DNA from: Denitrobaculum sp965225735
GTDB lineage: Bacteria > Pseudomonadota > Alphaproteobacteria > Kiloniellales > Kiloniellaceae
Assembly: GCA_965225735.1 (NCBI GenBank)
Contig: CBDDBN010000026.1
Coordinates: forward strand, 124,001 to 188,000
Direction: 5' to 3'
DNA: 64,000 bases
Below are positions 24,774 through 33,097 of the stretch, piece after piece. The notes below the pieces were generated by a model that searched no databases, was not told the DNA's origin, and saw nothing but the letters and a program-made list of their open reading frames with translations. Each line of letters begins with the position of its first letter. Positions within the stretch are counted from its first letter, which is position 1. The translations under genes and the position numbers were made by a program.

Positions 24774-25508
24774 ATGAGTGAGGCCAAGAACGAGAGCACC
24801 ACGGAATTCGTCGTCGCCCGTCTGAGTGAGTTTATCCTGGACGAATGCAAACCCGGCGACCGGATTCCAAGTGAAAGCGCGCTCGCCGACAAGCACGGCG
24901 TGAGCCGCGTCACGGTGCGTGAAGCGGTCAAGGTTCTCTGTGGGCAGGGCTTTTTGTCGGTCAGCCAGGGACGGCGCGCAACGGTCACCGAACCCTCCAG
25001 CGGCATGATGGGTAAGTACCTCTTCTCAATTCTGCGCAACGATATCAAAGGAAAGTTCGACCTGCTCGAAGTACGGCAGACGCTTGAGGTTCAGGCCGCG
25101 AGCCTCGCGGCGAAGAACGCCTCGGACAGTGGCCTGGTGTCGGTGCGGCACGCCCTGGATGGCATGCAGGATTGTGTGGACCAGCTGGCCGCGGAGAACG
25201 CCGACACGCAGTCGGAAATCCGCTTTCACGAGTATGATGCCGCCTTTCACGCCGCGATCGCCTGGTGCAGCGGAAACCGCCTGCTCGCACATATGCTCGA
25301 AGCCATGGGCACCTCTCTCACCAGCGCCTTCAAACTTTCAGCGCAGGGCCGCCGCATGCGCGGCTTGGATTTCAGTGGCACCCATGCGGCACACTGTGAA
25401 ATCTTCGCGGCGATTCAGGCGGGCGATACGCAGCGCGCGGCGCGCGCCATGACGTCGCATCTCAACGATGCCCAGAAAGACTTAGAGTCCGCGCTGAACG
25501 ACTGGTAG
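24774..25508 (+). CDS. GntR family regulator (FadR subfamily)
   Basis: 244 residues. Winged helix at the N-terminus (GDRIPSESALADKHGVSRVT, VREAVKVLCGQGFL) and an FCD ligand domain with the metal-site pattern EIRFHEYDAAFHAAIA and THAAHCEIFAAIQAGD. FadR-type GntR proteins sense sugar acids such as gluconate or hexuronates. It is divergent from the sugar-acid operon and probably represses it through the repeats between them. Confidence 0.88.
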   Translation: MSEAKNESTTEFVVARLSEFILDECKPGDRIPSESALADKHGVSRVTVREAVKVLCGQGFLSVSQGRRATVTEPSSGMMGKYLFSILRNDIKGKFDLLEVRQTLEVQAASLAAKNASDSGLVSVRHALDGMQDCVDQLAAENADTQSEIRFHEYDAAFHAAIAWCSGNRLLAHMLEAMGTSLTSAFKLSAQGRRMRGLDFSGTHAAHCEIFAAIQAGDTQRAARAMTSHLNDAQKDLESALNDW

Positions 25509-25571
25509 CGTCAGTCGTTCAGGCACAGAGATGCAGGCCGACACATCGGAACTGACCGGGAGCAGAAAGAC

Positions 25572-25940
25572 TTGGCACGCGAATTTGACGAAGAGCGCGT
25601 ACGCGAAGCGCTCGAACAGGCCTGGTCGCTGGAAACGGCGAAGCAATGGTCGCCGGAGAATCCAGCCAACGGTCAGTGCAATGTGACCGCAGCCGTTATC
25701 CACGACCTCTACGGCGGCGAAATACTGCGCACCCGCTATCCGACGGTGTGGCACTACTACAATCGCATTGACGGTCAGAGACTCGACCTCACCGATAGTC
25801 AGTTTTTCCGGCCGGGTGCGCGTTTCCATGCGCCTGAACGCTACGACGACGAGCTGACCGACCGGGATGCGGCGATGGATGGCACACAGCTGAGTGAATA
25901 CGACAGTTTGAAACAAGCCCTCCTGCGCCTGCTTCCGTGA
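25572..25940 (+). CDS. YunG family protein
   Basis: 122 residues. The blocks QAWSLETAKQWSPENPANGQ, CNVTAAVIHDLYGGEILRT, WHYYNRIDGQRLDLTDSQF match the YunG family of unknown role. The conserved Cys in NGQCNVTA, the His-Tyr-Tyr-Asn and the Asp-Leu-Thr resemble a papain-like Cys-His-Asp arrangement, so an unproven peptidase or amidase fold is possible. It begins with TTG at 25572 (GGGAGC 8 bp upstream), 63 bp after gntR, on the same strand. Confidence 0.75.
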   Translation: MAREFDEERVREALEQAWSLETAKQWSPENPANGQCNVTAAVIHDLYGGEILRTRYPTVWHYYNRIDGQRLDLTDSQFFRPGARFHAPERYDDELTDRDAAMDGTQLSEYDSLKQALLRLLP

Positions 25941-26043
25941 AGAGACGGTGGAGTTTAGGTCTGAAGTGTTTTTCCGGGGTTGAGGACACCTTCGGAATCG
26001 AAATGGCGAAGCAGCTGACAACAGTCTCTGCTTCACCCACGTC

Positions 26044-26904
26044 CTATCCTCCTATCCTGTCCGCAATCGAAACGATGCGGTGCATCTCTCTCAGAACCGG
26101 TTTTTCGATCAGCTTTCCATCGATCACGACAAGGCCGGTATCGGCGGCTTCGAACTCGGAAATAATCCGGCGCGCGCGGGCGATCTGCTCTTCGGGCGGC
26201 GTGAAGACTTCATTGAGCGCGGCAATCTGCTTTGGGTGAACCGATCCCTTACCGGCAAATCCAAGATCGCGCGCCTGTTTCGCTTCGATGCGCATGCCGT
26301 CGGGATCGTCGAGATCCAGGAACGGTACGTCAATCACATCGAGGCCCGCCGACGCGGCCGCATGCACGACTCGCGAGCGAGCATAGAGCAGTGGTTCCCA
26401 GGCATTTTTACAGCGCAGTTCCGCCGCCATATCGACACCCCCGAAAAACATGGCATCGATACGCGCGCTACAGTGAGCAATGTCATAGGCAGCCTCAAGT
26501 CCGGCATTGGTCTCGATGATGACATGGAGACGGGTCGGATGGCCCGCTTTGCTCAACAAGGCATCGAGTTGCACAACCTCGTCCGGGGCGCAGACCTTGG
26601 GCATCATCACTGCGGGCGGTGGGGTTGCCGTCGCCAGAATGGCCTGGACATCCTCAATGCCGAAACGTTCGCGCATGGAGTTGATCCGCAGGATACGCTC
26701 TACCCCGTCATCCGCTTGAGGCGTTTCGAACAAAGCCAGGGCATTGGCGCGCGCTTCGGCCTTGTCCTTGGGCGCGATGCCGTCTTCCAGCTCGACACAC
26801 ACGATATCTGCACCAGAAGCAAGCGCCTTGGGATACATGCTTGGCCTCAGCCCGGGCGTGAAGATGAAGCTTCTGCGCGGACGGATCGTTCGAGTCTCGG
26901 TCAA
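26044..26904 (-). CDS. HpcH/HpaI aldolase/citrate lyase family (CitE-like)
   Basis: 286 residues. SFIFTPGLRPSMYPKALASG, DIVCVELEDGIAPKDKAEAR (metal-binding Glu-Asp), RINSMRERFG, VMMPKVCAPDEV, IIETNAGLEAAY, and FAGKGSVHPKQIAALN are diagnostic of CitE/Mcl-like lyases that cleave or join acyl-CoA and oxo acids. No citrate-lyase alpha or gamma genes are near, so it is a stand-alone CitE-like enzyme. It starts with TTG 26904 behind GGGGTA; no ATG is available before the conserved core. Confidence 0.84.
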   Translation of the reverse strand: MTETRTIRPRRSFIFTPGLRPSMYPKALASGADIVCVELEDGIAPKDKAEARANALALFETPQADDGVERILRINSMRERFGIEDVQAILATATPPPAVMMPKVCAPDEVVQLDALLSKAGHPTRLHVIIETNAGLEAAYDIAHCSARIDAMFFGGVDMAAELRCKNAWEPLLYARSRVVHAAASAGLDVIDVPFLDLDDPDGMRIEAKQARDLGFAGKGSVHPKQIAALNEVFTPPEEQIARARRIISEFEAADTGLVVIDGKLIEKPVLREMHRIVSIADRIGG

Positions 26905-27293
26905 ATTTCTGTACCCCTTGTGTTTCTGAAGATGTCTGTTCTAGCAGAAGCCCCCGGTCTAGCAGAAGCTCCGGGTCTAGCAGAAGCATCGGGCCATGAT
27001 CGCCGTTTTTGTATGCTGCTAGGGAGCGATTCTCGTTTCGTGAAAAGGCATTCGCTTCGCCGCAACGAGTTCTCTTGGCCGGCATGAAGCTTGCCAAACA
27101 GCCGCGAAACGCCGCTGAATAGCTATCGACATTGTTGAAACAATCTTACGCCAAAGCGGATCTCATTCCCGGAGCAGATACCTTAGGATGTGACCAACCG
27201 GGGGCACCGGTGCAGTTTTGGTCCAAGGTCGGCATATGCAGACCGGCCAGGTTCGAATAGCCTCGTAAGTCCGGTGATGGGCGGAGTTAAGAT
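26905..27293. other. Intergenic region with an 18-bp tandem repeat
   Basis: 389 bp between divergent genes, without a convincing gene. It contains three tandem copies of an 18-bp unit at 26941-26994. Otherwise I see only weak, AT-richer stretches around 27110-27160 that could serve as promoters. Confidence 0.5.
26941..26994. repeat. 18-bp tandem repeat, three copies
   Basis: Units at 26941-26958, 26959-26976 and 26977-26994 all begin CTAGCAGAAGC and end in a variable CCGGG-like half. The unit length is a multiple of three, and the array lies 36 bp upstream of the citE-like start codon. Confidence 0.85.
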
Positions 27294-28901
27294 ATGGCAA
27301 ACGAGACCGTCGACGTGGTCATTATCGGTGGCGGGGCTTCCGGCGCCGCCGTCGCCTGGAGCCTTGCCGACACGAAGATGCACATCGTCTGTCTGGAACA
27401 GGGAGCGATGCCCAACCCGGCGAACTACCCGACCACAGGCAAAGACTGGGAAGCCAGGGCTTACGGCGACTTCAGCGCCAGCCCGAACATCCGCAAAGCG
27501 CCCGCTGACTACCCGATCAATGATGACGATTCGCCGATCAAAATTCTGAACTTCAATGGCCCCGGCGGCGGTACGGTTCTCTTCTCGGGTCACTTCCCAC
27601 GCTTCCACCCATCCGATTTTCGCGTGAAAACGCTGGACGGCGTCGCGGACGACTGGCCCCTCGACTACGAAACGCTGGAGCCGTTTTACGCAGAAAACGA
27701 CAAGATGATGGGCGTTGCCGCACTGGAGGGCGATCCAGCCTACCCGCCCGGCAAGACGTCGGTCCTGCCGCCCATACCTTTGGGAAAGTCGGGACAGATT
27801 CTTGGGAAGGGCTGTAACGCCCTGGGCCTTCACTGGTGGCCGTCAGACGTATCAATCGCGACCCAGGAATATGACGGGCGCCCGCAGTGCATCAACCTGG
27901 GCGCCTGCATGTTGGGTTGCGCGCAAGGTGCCAAGGGCAGCGCAGATGTGACTTACTGGCCCCATGCCCTGCGCGCGGGCGTCGAGCTGCGCACCGAATG
28001 CCGGGTGAAAAAGATCACCATGGACGACGACGGCGCTATGGCGACCGGCGTAATCTATATCGACGCGGACGGCGCGGAACGACACCTCGAAGCCCATGTT
28101 GTCATCCTGGCCAGCAATGGCGTCGGAACGCCTCGCCTGCTTTTGAACTCCGCGTGCGAATCTCACCCGGATGGACTGGCTAACTCTTCTGGCCTTGTCG
28201 GTCGCAATCTGATGCTCCACCCCTACTCCTGGGTTCAGGGGGTGTTTGAGGAAGAGGTGGACGGCCACCAGGGCCCGCACAAAAACATCTGGAGTCATCA
28301 TTTCTACGAAACCGATCCCGACCGCGGTTTCCTACGCGGGTATCTGCTGGAGTCCCATCGCGGGGCCGCAACCATCGAAGCAGTGATGAACGGATTTGCC
28401 TGGGGGGAGATCCCCTGGGGCGCCGGTCATCACGACGCCGCCCGCAGGCTGCACAAAAGGATCACCGGTTTCGTGGCGGTTTGCGAAGACCTCCCTGAAC
28501 GGCACAACCGCGTCACTCTCGACCCCGAGCTGACAGACAGCGATGGCATCCCCGCCCCCAAAATCAGCTACACCCTCAGCGACAACAGCCTCAAGATGAT
28601 GGATCACTCCATCGAGCGGATTACCGAAATCCTGAAAGCCGCAGGGGCAACGCAAACCCACGCGGTGGCACCCATCGAGTATGGCGGCTGGCATCTGCTC
28701 GGTACGGCGCGCATGGGTAGAGATCCTGCCAACTCCGTCGTCAATGAATGGGGGCGCAGCCATGACGTAAAGAACCTCTTTATCGTCGACGGATCGGTTT
28801 TCGTGACCTCGGCGGGGGTCAATCCCACGAGCACGCTTCAAGCCGTAACTCTCTACATCGCCGACCAGATGAAGCAGCGTCTCGCGAACCTGTTCGACTG
28901 A
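27294..28901 (+). CDS. GMC family oxidoreductase, FAD subunit
   Basis: 535 residues. The FAD motif VVIIGGGASGAAVAWSLA (residues ~8-25), FNGPGGGTVLFSGHFPRF, CINLGACMLGCAQGAKGSAD, and the C-terminal GWHLLGTARMG and FIVDGSVFVTSAGVNPTST place it with gluconate 2-dehydrogenase and sorbose dehydrogenase large subunits. The Cys pair of the NLGACMLGC loop is typical of this branch. No signal peptide is visible, and export with a Tat-bearing partner is usual in the family. The next gene is its small subunit, 12 bp downstream. Start ATG 27294 with GGAG. Confidence 0.88.
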   Translation: MANETVDVVIIGGGASGAAVAWSLADTKMHIVCLEQGAMPNPANYPTTGKDWEARAYGDFSASPNIRKAPADYPINDDDSPIKILNFNGPGGGTVLFSGHFPRFHPSDFRVKTLDGVADDWPLDYETLEPFYAENDKMMGVAALEGDPAYPPGKTSVLPPIPLGKSGQILGKGCNALGLHWWPSDVSIATQEYDGRPQCINLGACMLGCAQGAKGSADVTYWPHALRAGVELRTECRVKKITMDDDGAMATGVIYIDADGAERHLEAHVVILASNGVGTPRLLLNSACESHPDGLANSSGLVGRNLMLHPYSWVQGVFEEEVDGHQGPHKNIWSHHFYETDPDRGFLRGYLLESHRGAATIEAVMNGFAWGEIPWGAGHHDAARRLHKRITGFVAVCEDLPERHNRVTLDPELTDSDGIPAPKISYTLSDNSLKMMDHSIERITEILKAAGATQTHAVAPIEYGGWHLLGTARMGRDPANSVVNEWGRSHDVKNLFIVDGSVFVTSAGVNPTSTLQAVTLYIADQMKQRLANLFD

Positions 28902-28913
28902 GGAGAAGATCAC

Positions 28914-29315
28914 ATGCCTGCTGTCACGCTATCCCAAAGCGAAGAGACCACCCTCGCAGAAGTCGCGGGTCTGATTATCCCGGCCAGCGATACCTACGGC
29001 GTTCCCAGCGCGGCCGACCCAGCCATTCTCGCCGAGATTCTCGCCGCCGCTTACCCTGAGCTTGGCGCCGATCTAGCGGCCTACCAAAAACTGGGCGCAG
29101 ATCAAGTCGAGACCTTCAGGCGCGATCATTCCAAGGCCGCCGGACGCCTCCAACGTCTCGTCGCGCAATGCTATTACCGCGATGACAGGGTTATGACATC
29201 GCTTGGTCTCGAACCGCGGCCGCCCTTCCCCAAGGGTTTCGATGTCGAACAGGGAGACTGGTCTCTTTTGGACCCGGTGCGTGCGATGAAACCTCTATAC
29301 CGGCCGATTAAATAG
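28914..29315 (+). CDS. Gluconate 2-dehydrogenase subunit 3-like protein
   Basis: 133 residues. LAEVAGLIIPASDTYGVPSA followed by ADPAILAEILAAAYP is the usual pattern of the small (gamma) subunit of gluconate 2-dehydrogenase. Typical members carry a Tat signal that escorts the FAD subunit; this one has no twin-arginine signal, so the pair may stay in the cytoplasm. The cytochrome c subunit found in classical operons is also absent here. Strong GAGGAG site. Confidence 0.82.
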   Translation: MPAVTLSQSEETTLAEVAGLIIPASDTYGVPSAADPAILAEILAAAYPELGADLAAYQKLGADQVETFRRDHSKAAGRLQRLVAQCYYRDDRVMTSLGLEPRPPFPKGFDVEQGDWSLLDPVRAMKPLYRPIK

Positions 29316-29339
29316 GGTTCTTGAAAAAACCGGCGGCTT

Positions 29340-29954
29340 TTACCTGGCGTCGGGCTCACGCAGTTGCGCCAGGGCGGGACTGGCCGGCCAGGCGACCAAC
29401 GCGCCAGAGGACACGCGCCTTTTGCCATACACAAGCCAAGGATCATCGACCGTTCCGATACGGACATCGACTCTCAAGCGTTCGGGATGCCGCTCGGCAA
29501 ACTCCAGGGTGGTCAGGCCGCTGTCGTACTTCCCATCCAGCAATCCCTCGGCAATCCGCATGATGGAACTGACGTGAATCTGTTCGGGCCAGCCACTTAT
29601 ATCGCTGTATTCCGCGGTGGCAGGTTGAAGCGCGAGCGTCCTTGGCTGCGCGATCTCTTTCCTTGTCACGATTGCAAGTTCTTTACTCGGCGAAATGAAG
29701 GTGTCGATCACCCTTATGCCGTATTTGAAATGCGCGGTCGCCACGACGCCCGCGCAGTCCGGATGAACCGCAACCTGCAGCATGAAGTCGGCCCGACCGT
29801 CGGACATCATCTCCAGGCCTTCGTAGAAGTCGTCGATCAAAATGACCGCGGCATCCTCTAGACCCCGAAAGGAAAGATAGTTCTTGGTCACCATCTCGTG
29901 GTTGGTCCCGGCGGGACCCAGAGTCACGAAAACCGTGGAGTTCGAAGGCTGCAT
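29340..29954 (-). CDS. Prephenate dehydratase-fold protein (BacA-like)
   Basis: 204 residues. The start TVFVTLGPAGTNHEMVTKNY matches the prephenate-dehydratase domain, and the whole protein is a single two-lobe domain without the ACT regulatory domain, the size of prephenate decarboxylase BacA and its relatives. LIDDFYEGLEMMSDGRADFM and DVRIGTVDDPWLVYGKRRV support a periplasmic-binding-like fold. The Thr-Arg-Asp catalytic motif of true dehydratases is not seen. Convergent with the GMC pair; no bacilysin-type genes nearby, so the reaction is unknown. Confidence 0.62.
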   Translation of the reverse strand: MQPSNSTVFVTLGPAGTNHEMVTKNYLSFRGLEDAAVILIDDFYEGLEMMSDGRADFMLQVAVHPDCAGVVATAHFKYGIRVIDTFISPSKELAIVTRKEIAQPRTLALQPATAEYSDISGWPEQIHVSSIMRIAEGLLDGKYDSGLTTLEFAERHPERLRVDVRIGTVDDPWLVYGKRRVSSGALVAWPASPALAQLREPDAR

Positions 29955-30060
29955 CTTACACCTGCGGGTTACGCCGTTTCATCGTTTGCTTGTCGCTTCA
30001 GTCCAGCGACAAAATCTGCCACTCAATCACAGTCAGACCTCGGGCTCAGCGCCGGCCACC

Positions 30061-30582
30061 TCATAACAATCGGCGAGGTGTGTGAGGTCTGTGTCTGAAA
30101 ACCAGATCCGTCGGGTCTTGCCGAGCGGCGTTGTTATCGAGTTCAGCGCCTAAACGCTCAGCCAGTTTGCGGGAACGAAGGTTCTCGGGGTCGATGTAGC
30201 TGACAAGGGTTTCCAGCTTCCGAACCTCGAAGGCCCATTGGCGCATCGCAAGGGCAGCTTCAAATGCATAGCCATGCCCTTCTGCAAAGCTGTAGAGCTG
30301 CCAACCAAGCTCTGTTTCCGGAAAGAGCGGTCCGTGATTAATCTCGATTTGACCAAGGCATTGACCGGTTTCGCGATGTTCTATCGACAGGGATCCGTAT
30401 CCCATAAGCTGCCACAGCGCGATGCCATGGCAGAAGATGCCCCACGCACGATCGATCGTAAACGGACCGCCCATGTAGACGGCGCGTTGAGACAGCATCA
30501 ACTCGGCAAACACTGGCCAGTCCTCCATCGAGGGCTGCCGGAGTCGGAGGCGATCTGTTTCGAGCTGCGGCACGTCAAGCAT
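30061..30582 (-). CDS. GNAT acetyltransferase, RimJ/RimL type
   Basis: 173 residues. PQLETDRLRLRQPSMEDWPV is the typical opening, followed by IEHRETGQCLGQIEIN, ELGWQLYSFAEGHGYAFEAA (acetyl-CoA site) and LVSYIDPENLRSRKLAERLG. Probably acetylates a protein N-terminus or a small amine. ATG 30582 preferred because the family begins just before Pro-x-Leu-x-Thr; GTG 30630 is in frame. Confidence 0.82.
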   Translation of the reverse strand: MLDVPQLETDRLRLRQPSMEDWPVFAELMLSQRAVYMGGPFTIDRAWGIFCHGIALWQLMGYGSLSIEHRETGQCLGQIEINHGPLFPETELGWQLYSFAEGHGYAFEAALAMRQWAFEVRKLETLVSYIDPENLRSRKLAERLGAELDNNAARQDPTDLVFRHRPHTPRRLL

Positions 30583-30674
30583 TTGCAAGATCTCTGGGGT
30601 TTTCCGGTCGCGATTAATCGTGAAGGACACAGATGAGGAGGAACAGAATCCAAGGTGACGCGGATGGGATCAGC

Positions 30675-31139
30675 TTAACCTATCTTAATCGCCAGATGTT
30701 TGTTCGGATGCCTTTTCACAAACTCGTCTTCAATCCAACGAAGAACGCGTCTTTGGCCGCCGAAAGCAACCATCTCTACCGCCTCATCAAAACTCACCCA
30801 TCGGTACTCACTGTGCTCGTGGTTTAACGTGACTTTCGCTGAGCTGTCGATGAAAGCTACAAAGACGGGAGCTATCGTAATGCTGTCCCGGTCCGCCTCG
30901 TAGAACTGTTCACAGGTATCTGCTGAGTAGAAAGCCTCGGGCGTCAAGCCGGTCTCTTCATCAAGCTCGCGCAAAGCTGTCTGCCAAGCGGCTTCGCCCT
31001 CCTCGATGCTGCCAGCGATCTGACACCACTCGCCGGCCAAGGTCTGCGTTCTTTTGAGCAGAAGCACCTCATATCGCCCTTCACTTTTCCGGACGGCGAC
31101 TAAGGATGCAATGAACGCTCGTATTGGAATTTCCGGCAC
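30675..31139 (-). CDS. Nudix hydrolase
   Basis: 154 residues with a perfect Nudix box, GSIEEGEAAWQTALRELDEE followed by TG, at residues ~42-63. Upstream LLLKRTQTLAGEWCQIAGS and downstream CEQFYEADRDSITIAPVFVA fit a dinucleoside-polyphosphate or NTP pyrophosphohydrolase. Starts with GTG 31139 (GAGAGA upstream). Separate from its neighbours. Confidence 0.86.
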   Translation of the reverse strand: MPEIPIRAFIASLVAVRKSEGRYEVLLLKRTQTLAGEWCQIAGSIEEGEAAWQTALRELDEETGLTPEAFYSADTCEQFYEADRDSITIAPVFVAFIDSSAKVTLNHEHSEYRWVSFDEAVEMVAFGGQRRVLRWIEDEFVKRHPNKHLAIKIG

Positions 31140-31289
31140 AATCGGTCTCTCTTGAAGCCATCGGTTCGCATCAATGATTAGGGGAATTGAGGGGCTCCGC
31201 CAAGAACGGGATCATCCTTGAGGCCGGACACAAAAGCCGAAGCGCCGCGGACTGTGGCCGCGGCGCCGGACCATGCGAGCAAGACCTCC

Positions 31290-32165
31290 TTAAGCTGCAC
31301 TCCGCGCGACGCCGCTCTCATCTTCGAAAACATGAAGGAAGCTATCGGGATGTGGGCGAACGCGGTAGTTGTCTGTCTCGTCGCCGAACAGGACCTTACC
31401 CTCAGCGTCGGTGGCGATGACAGTTGCCATCACGGTATCGACGGGATAGCCGGGCATGCCGGATGGCGCACCGCCGATGTCCTGGATGCCAAGCGCCTTG
31501 GCGGCACGCAGATCGTTATCCTGGAAGATCTCGAAATGCGCGGGCAGATCCAGGTTCTTGGCCAACTTCTTCGAGTTTTCGATACCCTGGTTCGAGATGA
31601 ACTTAACCTTCACACCAGCTTTGGCGAGACGCTCGGCCTGAGCACGCACTTCTTTCAGCTGGTTCATGCAGAACGGGCACCAGTTAGCCCGAAAGAACAC
31701 GAGCAGGGTTTTCTCGCCCGAAAAGGAAGCGGAGGTCGTCTCAGTCCCGTCCAGCCGGCGAAGCGGCAACTCGGGCAAGGCCTTACCGCGTTCGATCGCA
31801 GCGCTCTTGTCGCGACCGTACCTTGAGAAGAAGCGAATGTACCACTGCATGGTGAGCGCACCGAAGAGCGCCAGTCCGAGCGCGGCCTGTTCGCTCACAC
31901 CCAACAGCCCGCCGCGGCTGAAGAGCTGGTAGATGACCCAGGCAACGGCGGCCAGATTTATCGCTTGGATCACCGGAAGGTTCTTCGATGTCCGCGCAAT
32001 GCTGAAGAGCTGGCTCAGAACCATCAGGAAGAACGGCATCGTGAAGGTGGCGAAAAAAGCGCCAATCCAGATGGGGTCATAGTTCGACATCCAGAACATG
32101 ACGCCAGAACCCACCCCCGACAGCAGGTTCAGCATGATATAGGGGAGGATAAGCTTGCCTTTCAT
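31290..32165 (-). CDS. Membrane protein with thioredoxin-like (AhpC/TSA) domain
   Basis: 291 residues. About four hydrophobic helices (MKGKLILPYIMLNLLSGVGS onward to ~residue 120) are followed by a peroxiredoxin-like domain with FRANWCPFCMNQLKEVRAQA, a Cys-x-x-Cys active site. The topology puts the redox domain beside the membrane, with the side uncertain. It follows the soluble peroxiredoxin-like gene by about 150 bp with a strong hairpin between. ATG 32165 has AAAGGA; the longer frame upstream overlaps the neighbour and is not plausible. Confidence 0.82.
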   Translation of the reverse strand: MKGKLILPYIMLNLLSGVGSGVMFWMSNYDPIWIGAFFATFTMPFFLMVLSQLFSIARTSKNLPVIQAINLAAVAWVIYQLFSRGGLLGVSEQAALGLALFGALTMQWYIRFFSRYGRDKSAAIERGKALPELPLRRLDGTETTSASFSGEKTLLVFFRANWCPFCMNQLKEVRAQAERLAKAGVKVKFISNQGIENSKKLAKNLDLPAHFEIFQDNDLRAAKALGIQDIGGAPSGMPGYPVDTVMATVIATDAEGKVLFGDETDNYRVRPHPDSFLHVFEDESGVARSAA

Positions 32166-32266
32166 TGTACAAGTCCTTTCGTTGTTACGGTCGAGCCTCA
32201 AGCCGGGACATCCGACCGGGACGACGAGTGCGTCTTGAACGCCGTTCTCGATAATGTTCGGAGCAC

Positions 32267-32305
32267 GCGTTTCGCCGAACGAGGAAGGACCGTTCGGCGA
32301 AACGC
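32267..32305 (-). terminator. Perfect 15-bp hairpin between two redox genes
   Basis: GCGTTTCGCCGAACG (32267-32281) and CGTTCGGCGAAACGC (32291-32305) pair without mismatch around a 9-nt loop, directly after the stop of the peroxiredoxin-like gene at 32315. No T-run follows on either strand, so it may be an RNA-stabilising or processing stem, or a factor-dependent terminator, rather than a classical intrinsic one. Confidence 0.6.
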
Positions 32306-32314
32306 ACTGAAGGG

Positions 32315-32977
32315 TCAGGCGGCGGCCGTCGCGGCCAGCTTGTCGAGGACCGGGAAGAGGTCGCTCGGATCCGGGCGGCGCGTGTAGTCCGGATTGACTT
32401 CCGCATAAGCAACCGTGCCGTCGGTATCGATGACGTAGCGTGCCGGCATCGGCAGGTTCCATTGGCCGTCGCCATGGATCTTCGGCAGTTCGACGCCAAA
32501 GCCCGCATGAAATGGGATCACGTAGTCCTGCAGGCTCCAGCGGATGCCGAATTGGTTCGCCAATTCGCCGGCATTGTCCGTCAGGATCGGGAAGCTGAGG
32601 CCGTTGTCGCGTTGCGACTTGCGGCTGTCGGACGCGCCCTGCATGGAAACAGCGACCAACGATGCGCCACGGGCGCGGATGTCACCGACCGCTTCCTCCA
32701 GCGCTTTGAGCTCGATATTGCAGTAGGGACACCAGACGCCGCGATAGAAGGACACGACAAGCGGGCCATTGAGCAGCAGGTCTGGCCGGGCAACCGCGTC
32801 GCCGTCCTGGTCGTTCAGTGTGAAGTCAGGCGCGGTATCGCCCGCCTTGACGGCCCTCTCCGCCTGGCCGCTCTCAATCAGTTCCTGGGTCGAGCGAGCG
32901 AAAGCATTGAAAGCGGCTTCAGGAGCCTGGGTTTTGAACTGCACCTTGAAGGCGTCGAGTTTATCTTGCAGAGACAT
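32315..32977 (-). CDS. Peroxiredoxin-like protein (AhpC/TSA)
   Basis: 220 residues. AGDTAPDFTLNDQDGDAVAR, then SFYRGVWCPYCNIELKALEE (Cys-x-x-Cys at ~81-84), LVAVSMQGASDSRKSQRDNG and NLPMPARYVIDTDGTVAYAE are typical of the large-spaced AhpC-like group. Cytoplasmic. Divergent from the LysR gene 33098, which probably controls it, and upstream of the membrane thioredoxin-like gene. Confidence 0.87.
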   Translation of the reverse strand: MSLQDKLDAFKVQFKTQAPEAAFNAFARSTQELIESGQAERAVKAGDTAPDFTLNDQDGDAVARPDLLLNGPLVVSFYRGVWCPYCNIELKALEEAVGDIRARGASLVAVSMQGASDSRKSQRDNGLSFPILTDNAGELANQFGIRWSLQDYVIPFHAGFGVELPKIHGDGQWNLPMPARYVIDTDGTVAYAEVNPDYTRRPDPSDLFPVLDKLAATAAA

Positions 32978-33097
32978 GACTTCATTCCTTTGTGTTGCTG
33001 CCGGAAGCCCTTCGCCCGGCTTCGATGGAATGAATGTTGTTCATTCTCTCTGATGCTGGTAGCTACTGGATTTACCTAACAGTTATTCGAAATCCAA

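Noticed and set aside
26941..26994. CRISPR array.
   Set aside because: Three contiguous 18-bp units without unique spacers and no cas genes in the window.
26080..27087. Plus-strand open frame containing a Leu-Ala-Glu-Ala-Pro-Gly repeat.
   Set aside because: It is antisense to the CitE-like gene; the repeat comes from the 18-bp tandem array lying outside that gene.
27235..27275. tRNA-like T-loop word GGTTCGAATA.
   Set aside because: The flanking bases do not form a T stem, acceptor stem or anticodon arm.
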